DNA from: RYN-428 sp035648595
GTDB taxonomy: Bacteria > Planctomycetota > Phycisphaerae > Tepidisphaerales > Tepidisphaeraceae
Direction of reading: 5' to 3'
Length of the DNA: 12,253 nt
Assembly: GCA_035648595.1 (NCBI GenBank)
Contig: DASRLH010000040.1
Span: 1 to 12,253 of the forward strand
Shown one piece after another: positions 1 through 7,542 of this stretch. The number at the start of each line of letters is the position of its first letter. The stretch's first letter is position 1. A program made the position numbers and the translations under genes. The notes beneath the pieces were generated by a model that was given only the letters and a program-made list of their open reading frames with translations, had not been told where the DNA came from and did not search any database.

Positions 1-49
1 GAAGGGAAGGGGGGGAAACTTGAGGCTATGGTTCCCATCCCTTCCCTTC
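1..49. repeat. Long imperfect hairpin downstream of the MutS-like gene
   Basis: GAAGGGAAGGG at 1-11 is the exact reverse complement of CCCTTCCCTTC at 39-49. After a small bulge, GGGAA at 13-17 pairs with TTCCC at 32-36, giving about 16 base pairs around a loop of roughly 14 nt. It lies 120 bp past the stop of the minus-strand MutS-like gene, so it could terminate that transcript or one converging from the left. No T-tract directly follows either arm inside the window (the TGTTTTTG near 73-80 is over 20 nt away on the plus strand), so the terminator role is only inferred. The rest of 1-169 shows nothing I recognise. Confidence 0.45.
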
Positions 50-169
50 CCAGTTCACATCTTCTTCCTTATTGTTTTTGTAGAAGGAATGTCTGCCCCA
101 CTATTTCAGCGTTCACGATGATCGCGGAATTCGTTCGCCCCCGCCCCATTCGTACGGACCAGACGCTCA

Positions 170-2110
170 TCACTGATCATTTCCGCCCACGGCCCACTGG
201 TTGGCCCTAGCCACCAGTTCCGCCGGATATCCTTCGCGCTCCAGCACGCGCAGGGCGTTGCGGCTGTCGGCGGGGCCTGGACGCAGGCGATAGTCGAACA
301 CCAATTCCTTCTCGCCCAGTTCCTCCTGGAAATGGAAATTTTCCGCCAAGCCGTTCGCGATGGCGGCCACGGTGCGATCGTGCGTGGCAATCAGGAACAA
401 ACCCTGGGTCTTGGCCAGATGTTCCACGATGGCCATCGTCGCGGCGCGCTGCTCCTGGTGGTTGGTTCCGCGAAACGGCTCATCCACCAATCCCAGCACC
501 GGCGCGGCATCTTCCGGCGGCAGGATCATCCGGCGGACCTGGCGCACCTCCGCCAGAAAATAACTCTCGCCGCGGCCAAGGTTGTCGCGGATGCGCAGGT
601 CGGTCATCAAGCGCATCGGCTTCAATTGCATCGATCGGCAGCAGACGGCGCAGCCGGCCTGGGCCAGCAGCACATTTACGCCGATGGTGCGCAGAAAGGT
701 GCTTTTGCCGCTCATGTTTGAGCCGGTGATGAGCCATACATTCTTCCCAGCGCCGATCGCCGCGTCGTTGGCCACCGCGCCGGCCGGCGGAATCATCGGG
801 TGCGTGGCGGCCTGGATCATTAGCTCCGTTCCCTCCGTCAAGACAGGCCAGGTTACCCCCGGCTGTTCCGCCGCGAAGCACGCGAGCGACAGGATGGACT
901 CCAACTCCACCAGCGCGGACATTCCCGCGCGCATCGCATCGCGGAGCGGCACGACATGCCGGTGGATGCGCTCCCACATGTGAAGTTGATAAAGCCCGAC
1001 GCGGTTGAGCACCATCTGCATAAGCCCCCCGCCTGCTGCCCAGTGCATCCAGCGCAGCGCCCCCGGCAATGCCGCCGGTTGCATAACGGCCGCAAAAATC
1101 GGACGTAGCGCGTCAAGTTCTTCGCCGGACGGATCCGGCCCATCACAGAGCTCCCGGGCCGCATGGCGGGCGACTGCCAGATAACCCTCGGCAAAGTCCT
1201 TGGCCAATTCCCACCGCGCCAGCGAGTGCCGCATGCGCCGCCAGAGGGGGAACAGGACCGCGCTGTTCACGATGACCGCGACCATCATGAGCACCGCGCC
1301 GATGACGGCCAACCGCATTTGCCCGGTGACCATGCCGATCATGGCGAGCAGGAGCAGGCCCGAACCAGCGGCTGACCACAGGCGCGCGATCCAGGCGACG
1401 GGTATGGACATCACGATTTGCGCGTCTGCCGTCGCGTGCGCGAAGGCGGTGAGGGAATCATCGAAATGGCGCAGCCCCGACAACGCCGCGAGAAGCCGCT
1501 GGCGCGCCTCGTGGCGCTCGGCCAGCCAACGCACGGCGCTTTGGCGCGCCAGGATTTTGGCCGGCTCAAGCCGGAGGTTTTCCAGGTCATCGCACAGCCG
1601 GCAGGCGCCAAGATGCGTGGACGTGCGATTGAGCAGGCCGAATATCCCCAGCGGCGTTGCATATAGATCCAGATCGTCGCGTTCCTGCTCGGTGAGCAGC
1701 CAGGTACGGCCGCCGGAAAGCAACGGCGGCAGTGATCCGCCTTCGAACGTGACCTGCGCGGGCCGGCTGCCCCAGCGCACGACCTGCGCCTGCCCGCCGA
1801 CGCGGCGTCCCGATTCATCGACGACGGTCAACTGGGCGCGCAGGAACATCCGCTGCCGGGCCATGCGTCCGTGCCAAAAAACGGTGGCGCCGAACAACAA
1901 CAATGCCGCGCCCACCGCCCCTGCCGCGATGGGAGGCGACGACTTAAATGGGTACCAGATGACCGCCGCCAGCAAAAATGCCAGCAATCTCCCCCACGAC
2001 CAGGCGGCCTCGGAATGAGCGCCGGCGCGCAGTTCCGCCTGCAGCGCCGCCCGTCGATCCGCAAGCCAGTTTGAGTAAAGCTGCGTCCCTGCCATCACAT
2101 CGGGCGCCAT
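170..2110 (-). CDS. Membrane-anchored MutS-like ATPase (MutS domain V, no mismatch-recognition domain)
   Basis: The 646-residue protein ends in a MutS-type ABC ATPase: Walker A GSNMSGKST at 463-471, the MutS-specific DNLGRGESYF at 509-518, Walker B LGLVDEPFRGTN at 539-550, and a switch histidine in ATHD at 575-578. Residues 300-430 resemble the MutS core/lever region. The N-terminal mismatch-binding and connector domains of true MutS (about 850 residues) are absent. In their place are hydrophobic segments near 41-52 and 62-78, and another pair near 249-263 and 266-288, so the protein is probably membrane-bound with a cytosolic ATPase. Similar short membrane MutS relatives are known and are not thought to act in mismatch repair; their role is unclear. 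The ATG at 2110 is supported by GGAG five bases upstream (minus strand, 2116-2119). It follows the signalling gene by 31 bp and is probably co-transcribed with it. Confidence 0.9.
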   Translation of the reverse strand: MAPDVMAGTQLYSNWLADRRAALQAELRAGAHSEAAWSWGRLLAFLLAAVIWYPFKSSPPIAAGAVGAALLLFGATVFWHGRMARQRMFLRAQLTVVDESGRRVGGQAQVVRWGSRPAQVTFEGGSLPPLLSGGRTWLLTEQERDDLDLYATPLGIFGLLNRTSTHLGACRLCDDLENLRLEPAKILARQSAVRWLAERHEARQRLLAALSGLRHFDDSLTAFAHATADAQIVMSIPVAWIARLWSAAGSGLLLLAMIGMVTGQMRLAVIGAVLMMVAVIVNSAVLFPLWRRMRHSLARWELAKDFAEGYLAVARHAARELCDGPDPSGEELDALRPIFAAVMQPAALPGALRWMHWAAGGGLMQMVLNRVGLYQLHMWERIHRHVVPLRDAMRAGMSALVELESILSLACFAAEQPGVTWPVLTEGTELMIQAATHPMIPPAGAVANDAAIGAGKNVWLITGSNMSGKSTFLRTIGVNVLLAQAGCAVCCRSMQLKPMRLMTDLRIRDNLGRGESYFLAEVRQVRRMILPPEDAAPVLGLVDEPFRGTNHQEQRAATMAIVEHLAKTQGLFLIATHDRTVAAIANGLAENFHFQEELGEKELVFDYRLRPGPADSRNALRVLEREGYPAELVARANQWAVGGNDQ

Positions 2111-2141
2111 CGGTGCTCCAGTAACGCTTGCATCGACGCGC

Positions 2142-3884
2142 CTAATTCACGGCTTGTGGGGCAAGGGCTTTTCGTATTTCGCTGAGAAGTTGATCGACTT
2201 TGAACGGCTTGAAGAGGACGGCCTGAAGGCCTTCCTGGCTGGCGCGGACGATGGAATGGTTGGGATCGTAGCCGAATCCGGTCATCAGGATAATTGGGAC
2301 GGTCAGCCATTTTCGGCGGACGGCGGCGAAAACGTCATAGCCGGTTTTATCCGGCATCTTGATGTCGCTGAGCACCAGGTTGAACTCGCGCGCCTCGATC
2401 AGCGCGATGGCCTCGGCGCCGTTGGCCGCCGTCGTCACTTTCGCGCCATATTTGCGAAGCACGTCGCTGATCGTGGCGCGGATATTGGGTTCATCATCGG
2501 CAACGAGAATATCCGCCCCCTCAAGAACCGGATCCTGTTGTCCCTTGACATCCCCGGCCCCCAAAACCGTATTGGGGCCTTCCGCCGCCTGACGCATACA
2601 TTTGCGAATTGAATTTACGTTGTCGAGGATCGCCTGTAATTTCTGGCGAAGGCCTTCGTGGCCGATGTAATCCTCCATCAGCGCGTTGGCATCCGAGGCG
2701 ATATCATTAAGCGGGCCGGCGGCCTCGGAGCATACAACGTCCGCCACCGTGTGGCTCGTGCTGACCCGCTCGATCACCATCAAATCCAGGATGTTCAGCG
2801 CGATGGCGACGTAGCGCCCGAAGATGTCGGCGAATTGCCGGTCGTCCTCATTGAACGCGCCCCGCTGGCGGCTTTCGATGTTGAAAATCCCGATCACCCG
2901 ATCGTGCAACGTCAACGGCACCGTCAGGCTGCTCTTGGCCTGGTCCAGCCCCATGACATATCGCGGATCGCGATCAATGTCCGGGCAGATGTAGGAACGT
3001 TTGGTAGCCGCCACGTATCCGCTGATGCCGTTGCCCTCGGGCTCGGCAAACAGATCGATATTCAGCGCCTCGGCGGGAAACCCGGCGCTGATCACCAGCT
3101 CCAATTTGTTGGTGCGCCGATCCAGCAGGCGGATCGCAAAATGATCGAAGTGCAACAACTCGCGCGTGAAGCTGATGATCTTGTCTTCGAGCAGTTTCAG
3201 CCGTTGGCCGACATCGAGTTTGCTCAGGCTCTCGGATTCGAGCTTCACCAGTTCGCGCCCGGCAGAGTCGATGGCGTCGATTTTCTGCTGCAACCGCCGC
3301 GTGCCGGTCGCATCCCACACCACCGCCACCACCTGCACCACGCAGCCGGCGGGGTTGATGACCGGCGAGGCGATCATCTCCATAAATTGCTGATCGTCGA
3401 TGTTCAGGACGTAACGCTTGGAACGGTTGAAGGCTGGGAGGACGGGCGTATCTGCATTCTGCGGAGTAGCTTGCCGGGTGAACAGCTCAAACGAATCCTG
3501 GCACGTCCGGCGGATGCGCTCATGCACCCGCGCGGGCCACGCCTGCATCTTTTTGTTCATCCAGTTGGCGCGCCCCTCGGCGTCCACCACGCACACGCCC
3601 TCGCCGATGGTGTTCAACACCAGGCTCGCCTGCTGCGACACCAGCGCCCGCTCAAGCGGCAGGAAGTCCGTGGAATCTGAAAAAATCGCGCCGAAATGAT
3701 CATGCCGCAGCGCCTCGATGGCTTCATCAATCGATGGAATCTCCACCACGTCGCAGGTGGCGCGAAGCGCTTCCACAGCGGCGGCGTTATTCGCCTTGCC
3801 TTGGCTGGCGAGTACCAGAACTTTGTTTTTTCTTACGTCCAAGGTGCTGCCTGATGCTGCCTGGAACAAATCGCCTATTGGCAT
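2142..3884 (-). CDS. PAS-GAF-receiver signalling protein with a histidine-less HisKA-like segment
   Basis: Numbering from the ATG at 3884 gives 580 residues. Residues 21-82 look like the first half of a receiver fold ending at SDSTDF. A PAS domain follows at about 84-195, a GAF sensor at about 225-370, a helical HisKA-like hairpin at 376-432, and a complete receiver at 457-575. The receiver has acidic D463/D464, phospho-acceptor D507 (LSDIKMPD), T535 and K559 (FKPF), so it should be phosphorylated by a separate kinase. The HisKA-like helix reads CSEAAGPLN where kinases have SHELRTPLN: the histidine is a serine and no HATPase domain is present. No membrane segment or DNA-binding output is visible, so it is probably a cytosolic sensor/adaptor. 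A TTG at 3896, four codons upstream, sits behind a G-rich GGGGGA and is a real alternative start. The MutS-like gene lies 31 bp downstream. Confidence 0.92.
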   Translation of the reverse strand: MPIGDLFQAASGSTLDVRKNKVLVLASQGKANNAAAVEALRATCDVVEIPSIDEAIEALRHDHFGAIFSDSTDFLPLERALVSQQASLVLNTIGEGVCVVDAEGRANWMNKKMQAWPARVHERIRRTCQDSFELFTRQATPQNADTPVLPAFNRSKRYVLNIDDQQFMEMIASPVINPAGCVVQVVAVVWDATGTRRLQQKIDAIDSAGRELVKLESESLSKLDVGQRLKLLEDKIISFTRELLHFDHFAIRLLDRRTNKLELVISAGFPAEALNIDLFAEPEGNGISGYVAATKRSYICPDIDRDPRYVMGLDQAKSSLTVPLTLHDRVIGIFNIESRQRGAFNEDDRQFADIFGRYVAIALNILDLMVIERVSTSHTVADVVCSEAAGPLNDIASDANALMEDYIGHEGLRQKLQAILDNVNSIRKCMRQAAEGPNTVLGAGDVKGQQDPVLEGADILVADDEPNIRATISDVLRKYGAKVTTAANGAEAIALIEAREFNLVLSDIKMPDKTGYDVFAAVRRKWLTVPIILMTGFGYDPNHSIVRASQEGLQAVLFKPFKVDQLLSEIRKALAPQAVN

Positions 3885-3953
3885 GGTAGTTGGCAACCCA
3901 TCCCCCGGTCAAACAAAATCTCGGCGCTCATCGCGCATTGTGCGAATCTTGGC

Positions 3954-3981
3954 ATCATGGGCGTGATTGAGCAAATGTAAA
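3954..3981 (-). promoter_or_regulatory. Candidate sigma70-type promoter for the signalling gene
   Basis: Read on the minus strand, TTTACA (3981-3976, 5 of 6 to consensus) is followed after 16 bases by CATGAT (3959-3954, 4 of 6). It lies in the 91-bp gap between the comEC stop and the signalling gene, 60-70 bases before the start codon. Placement and spacing fit, but the -10 match is modest, and phylum-specific promoter rules may differ. Confidence 0.35.
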
Positions 3982-3987
3982 TCGCGT

Positions 3988-6540
3988 TCAGCGGCGGGCC
4001 CGCCGGGTCGCGTTGACAGAACCCAAATTCCCCTCAACCACCGTTTTCTGCTGCCCCCGCACAAGAAACGGCGTCACCACCAACCTTCCATCGCGATCGA
4101 ATTCCACCGAGACCGCACCGCAGCGGCTGGTCCGATAAAGCCGTCGCCCATGAATGTTCTGCTCAAAATCCCGCTGTTTTTTCGTGAGCCGCGACGCATT
4201 GGAACTGATAATCACCGCCGGATCCACGGCATCCACGAATCGACTCGTCAGCGCCTCGTTGCTGCCATGATGAGCCGCGACCAGCACATCCGACTTGAGT
4301 TGTTGCGGATGCACGAGCAACTCTTGCATCGCCGGATCCTGGATATCGGCCGGGAAAAGGATCGATCGTCCGCCATAGGTCACGCGCAATACCACGCCGG
4401 CGTTATTCGAGTTCATCTCGCACGATTGCGGCGGCCACAGCACCTGCACCACCGTGCCCCCGCTCCAGTTGAACGTTTGCCCGGCGAAGATCTGCCGGGG
4501 CGGATGGCCGGCCCGGTCGAGCATTTCCAATAGCCGCCGGCATGGCACGCTTTCGATGGCGTGCTTGCGGAAATGCGGGCTGGTGATCACTTCGTGTATC
4601 CCACACTCGCCCCACGCGGTGCGCACCGCACTGATATGATCGTAATCGCCATGACTGAGGAAAACCGAATCGATCTGCCGGCGTCCCTCGGAGCGCAGGA
4701 ACGGCTCGATACACGAATGGAGCGGGTCATTGAGCGTGGAAGAGCCGGCATCCACAAACACCATCCCCCCACCTGGAGGCTCGACCGCGGCGCATTGCCC
4801 GGCACCGACCGACAACAACGTGATTCGCAAACTGCCGCCCGGCGCTACCTGCCGGGAAAACCCAAGCAGCCATGGCATCAGCAGCATCAGCGCGCACGCC
4901 CCCACCGGCCCGCACCGCGCCAACGAGCGCGCCGCCTTGCCGCTGTGTGGGAGTAGTGGCAGCAGGAGCAGCGCGTAAAACAGGGCGATCATCCAAATGG
5001 GCGGCGCCGACACCGGTATATCCGCGCCCGGCAAGTGCGCGCACAGCGCGATCGCGTGGCGAAGCGCCGCGACCGGCGCGCCGGCAAAACAGGCCCACGC
5101 CCCCGCCCATCCGGGCACCAGAATCGTAATCGCGATTTTCACAAATCCCGCCGCCAGCGCCGCAAACACCACCGGCGACAGCAACAAACCGATGGGAACG
5201 GCCCATGGCGTGAACTGCCCGAAGTGATACGCCACCAGCGGAATTGACACGACCCAAGCCACCATCGCCACGGCAAACGCCTGTACCAATCGTCGCACAA
5301 TCCATCGACGCGCGCGCTGGCGCGGCGTCAGCCGGCGCAGCTTTTCCAGCACCGCTTCGTCCGTATTTTCATATTGCCGCAGGAACCGCAGCAGCGGCCC
5401 AACCAGCAGCAGCATCCCCAGAACAATGCCGAAGCTAAGCTGAAATCCAGCGCCGTAAACATCCAGTGGTCGCGCCAGAAGAATGAAGATCGCGGCCAGC
5501 GCGAGCAATTGAAGCGAATCGACTCGCCGTCTGCCCAATAGTCCCGCTCCCAGAGCGCCGGCCACGATCGCCGGGCGCAGCGCCTGCGCGGATGGAAGCG
5601 TCAGCCCGCCCCATATCAAAATGGCAGCCATGACCACCAACACCCGCCACCGGGGCCCAATGCACATCAGTCGGCAAACCAGGTAAACCAACCCCGCGAG
5701 CACCGACATCCGCACGCCGCTGCTGGAGAGCAGATGGCTCGTTCCGGTCTTTTGAAAATCATCCTGAACGCCATGAATCTCCGGCCCCCGATCACCCAGG
5801 AGTAAAGCCGCCAGAAGCCCCCGATCGACTTGTTGCCGTGCGGTAAATCCCAGCCCCAGCCACTCGCGCACGCCCGCCCGCACTCCGGCCCAAATCGGTT
5901 CCGAGCCGCGCGCGACCACCTCCACGTCCCACGCATGCCCCGCCCGAACGCTGGCCAAAACCCGATCGCGGCGATAGTAGGCTTCCCAATCAAACTGCCC
6001 CGGATTCATCGCCGGCGCCGGCCGCTGCAACATGCCAAAGACGCGCACGCGCATCCCCGCTTTAATGCGTGGCTCCGCTCCGGACATCGAGAACAACACA
6101 TCGCCCTTCGCCGGTTCCCACCCTTTCCAGGTTTTGATCGCGCGCACGCGGGCCATTCCCACCTGGCGAGGCGGCAAAGGCCGCGGGCCGCTCTCCTCCA
6201 TCAATCGCGGCGCCTCGGAAAACTCCAGCTCCGCCCACGCCAGACACGGCTCATCGGTCGTGAACAGGGCGATGTGATTCAAGGGAAAATAAAACGCCGC
6301 CAACTGGCCGGCGCAAATGCCGGAGCAAACGATTCCAAAAGCAAGAATCTGTGGCTGGCCGTGCCTGGCGATCCTGGCCGCGATCACAAGCGTGGCCGTC
6401 ACCGCGATCCAAAGCATGGGAAATCGCAGGACGTATGGATAGACGAAAATTCCCGCCACGAACAAGACTGCCGCGCTCAATGCGGGCCGCGCCCAAACCC
6501 ATCGCCGCGCACCGGAAATTGCGCTCTCTTCCTTCTCCAC
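3988..6540 (-). CDS. comEC: ComEC/Rec2 family DNA internalisation protein
   Basis: The 850-residue protein has the family's three parts. There is an N-terminal membrane and soluble region (about 20-230). A competence membrane core (about 236-560) holds LLAALLLGDRG at 242-252, GTSHLLSSSGVRMSVLAG at 266-283 and GFQLSFGIVLG at 365-375. A C-terminal metallo-beta-lactamase-like domain (570-825) has HGDYDH at 630-635, ADIQ at 731-734 and AAHHGS at 755-760. ComEC moves single-stranded DNA across the inner membrane during natural transformation; the C-terminal domain may degrade the other strand. Two family signatures are changed: SGLH reads SGVR, and DVGQGD reads SVGAGQ at 577-582. The metal-binding HxDxDH core is intact. 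It begins with GTG at 6540, with GGATAGG about 9 bases upstream; the next in-frame Met is at residue 42, inside the membrane region. The hydrolase ends 33 bp upstream. No other competence genes are in the window. Confidence 0.93.
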   Translation of the reverse strand: MEKEESAISGARRWVWARPALSAAVLFVAGIFVYPYVLRFPMLWIAVTATLVIAARIARHGQPQILAFGIVCSGICAGQLAAFYFPLNHIALFTTDEPCLAWAELEFSEAPRLMEESGPRPLPPRQVGMARVRAIKTWKGWEPAKGDVLFSMSGAEPRIKAGMRVRVFGMLQRPAPAMNPGQFDWEAYYRRDRVLASVRAGHAWDVEVVARGSEPIWAGVRAGVREWLGLGFTARQQVDRGLLAALLLGDRGPEIHGVQDDFQKTGTSHLLSSSGVRMSVLAGLVYLVCRLMCIGPRWRVLVVMAAILIWGGLTLPSAQALRPAIVAGALGAGLLGRRRVDSLQLLALAAIFILLARPLDVYGAGFQLSFGIVLGMLLLVGPLLRFLRQYENTDEAVLEKLRRLTPRQRARRWIVRRLVQAFAVAMVAWVVSIPLVAYHFGQFTPWAVPIGLLLSPVVFAALAAGFVKIAITILVPGWAGAWACFAGAPVAALRHAIALCAHLPGADIPVSAPPIWMIALFYALLLLPLLPHSGKAARSLARCGPVGACALMLLMPWLLGFSRQVAPGGSLRITLLSVGAGQCAAVEPPGGGMVFVDAGSSTLNDPLHSCIEPFLRSEGRRQIDSVFLSHGDYDHISAVRTAWGECGIHEVITSPHFRKHAIESVPCRRLLEMLDRAGHPPRQIFAGQTFNWSGGTVVQVLWPPQSCEMNSNNAGVVLRVTYGGRSILFPADIQDPAMQELLVHPQQLKSDVLVAAHHGSNEALTSRFVDAVDPAVIISSNASRLTKKQRDFEQNIHGRRLYRTSRCGAVSVEFDRDGRLVVTPFLVRGQQKTVVEGNLGSVNATRRARR

Positions 6541-6573
6541 ATCGGCAAACCTATCCCCGCCTGTCCCCCGCGT

Positions 6574-7467
6574 CTAGCGGAAAGTTGTGGCTTGTGCGCC
6601 AAGCGACGGCAGATGCCGATCCATGAACTCACTCAACTGTTGGATCGAACCCTGGTCTTTGGAGATATCGTCATCGCTGGGCAGCGAAAGGGCAAGCACG
6701 GGACATTTGATCTGATGGAGGAGTGACGGAGGGCTCACAGCGGCGAAATCACAGTCGGCGATTTTCTGCGCGAGCCAAACCGGCATCGACCCCCGGAATT
6801 GGTCCCGACTTCCCACGAGCGCCAGATGGCTTGTCCCAAGGACTGGGAAACCATCCGGCACGTTTGCCAGAACGATCGCGCTAACATCCTCACGCAGCAC
6901 GCCAGCCGCAACCGCGACGGCGGCTCCCAGACCGATGCCGAATAAAACCAGTTTCATCGTGTCGGCGGCCCGTTGGGCGCGGAGTTGATCCAGCGCCTGA
7001 TCCACATCATGCCGTTCCCAATACCCGCCGGTGCAGTAGCGGCCTTCGCTTTCACCGTGGGCGCGATGGTCGATGGCCAGGATGTTGAATCCCAATGAAT
7101 GCCAGAGCGGAGCCCACTCAATGACGCTCACCTTGGCCTGGCCGTAATCGTGCAGCACTACCACGCAGCGGCCCTGGCCCGCCGGTGGCGCAGCGTTTCC
7201 ATGAGGCCCGCGTGCCGGCCGCGGCATCCACCAGCCGACGAGCCGAAGCGGCCGTCCATCCCGCTGGTCGCGGATGTTGAATTGCACGTCCTCGAACGGC
7301 AGGCCCAGGTCGCCGGGCGAGAGGCGCTTGAGCCGCCAGACCGCGATGCCGTCCGTGAAGCGCGGCGGGCACAGAATCGCGAACGCCATGATCGTCACCG
7401 CGATCGCGGAAGCCAGCGCGCCCATCAGGAGGATCATCAATGCAAGCATGAAGTACGAGCCGGGCAT
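6574..7467 (-). CDS. Membrane-anchored alpha/beta-hydrolase-fold protein, nucleophile serine missing
   Basis: The 297-residue protein starts with a hydrophobic segment (about 7-32) that probably anchors it in the membrane, followed by an alpha/beta-hydrolase fold. VVLHDYGQ at 103-110 fits the HG/oxyanion strand, AIDHRAHGESEG at 131-142 is a typical DxRGxGxS-like turn, and PVLALSLPSDDD at 256-267 fits the acid strand. The nucleophile elbow, normally GxSxG, reads GIGLG at 177-181 (codons GGC ATC GGT CTG GGA), so glycine replaces serine. No clear catalytic histidine motif is seen near the C-terminus; H285 is the only obvious candidate. It may be a non-catalytic member or act by another chemistry; the substrate cannot be told. 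The ATG at 7467 lacks a clear ribosome binding site; ATGs at 7449 and 7437 are alternatives within the anchor. It lies 33 bp before comEC on the same strand. Confidence 0.88.
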   Translation of the reverse strand: MPGSYFMLALMILLMGALASAIAVTIMAFAILCPPRFTDGIAVWRLKRLSPGDLGLPFEDVQFNIRDQRDGRPLRLVGWWMPRPARGPHGNAAPPAGQGRCVVVLHDYGQAKVSVIEWAPLWHSLGFNILAIDHRAHGESEGRYCTGGYWERHDVDQALDQLRAQRAADTMKLVLFGIGLGAAVAVAAGVLREDVSAIVLANVPDGFPVLGTSHLALVGSRDQFRGSMPVWLAQKIADCDFAAVSPPSLLHQIKCPVLALSLPSDDDISKDQGSIQQLSEFMDRHLPSLGAQATTFR

Positions 7468-7507
7468 GGCCCGATCTTAGCCGAGCGTGCGGCAAGTCGA
7501 TTGATAA

Positions 7508-7537
7508 TTGGCATCCAACGCCACACGCGGGCATAAT
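7508..7537 (+). promoter_or_regulatory. Candidate promoter for the glycogen synthase gene
   Basis: TTGGCA (7508-7513, 5 of 6 to the -35 consensus) and CATAAT (7532-7537, 5 of 6 to the -10 consensus) are separated by 18 bases in the divergent gap between the hydrolase and glycogen synthase genes. Transcription would start near 7544-7545, downstream of the first candidate start codon (7536) and almost exactly at the second (7545). This implies either a leaderless message from 7545 or translation from a later ATG such as 7686. Confidence 0.5.
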
Positions 7538-7542
7538 GCCCG
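7528..7542. repeat. 15-bp palindrome over the -10 box and first ATG
   Basis: CGGGCATAATGCCCG has perfect 7-bp arms around a single central A (7535). It covers the candidate -10 box CATAAT and the ATG at 7536. As duplex DNA it has the form of a small dimeric operator. As RNA, only the outer arms could pair because the central loop would be too short. Confidence 0.55.

Noticed and set aside
1..20. G-quadruplex in the G-rich left edge
   Set aside because: Only about three usable G-runs are within the window, so a four-run quadruplex cannot be shown.
1200..2018. 272-codon plus-strand frame over the MutS-like gene
   Set aside because: Arg/Ser/Pro-rich translation typical of a shadow frame; the opposite strand encodes clear MutS-like sequence.
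170..2110. Calling the gene a true mutS or mutS2 mismatch or recombination factor
   Set aside because: The mismatch-recognition and connector domains of MutS and the C-terminal Smr nuclease of MutS2 are absent, and membrane helices are present.
2658..3680. 340-codon open frame on the plus strand, antisense to the signalling gene
   Set aside because: Same cause: it is the shadow of a strongly supported minus-strand gene and shows no recognisable motif.
3992..4005. 14-bp perfect palindrome CGGCGGGCCCGCCG at the end of comEC as a terminator
   Set aside because: It lies within the last comEC codons, would form only a short stem, and no T-rich run follows on the minus strand; such GC palindromes are expected in GC-rich coding DNA.
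5830..6726. 298-codon plus-strand frame over comEC and the hydrolase end
   Set aside because: His/Arg/Pro-rich shadow frame crossing the boundary of two supported minus-strand genes.
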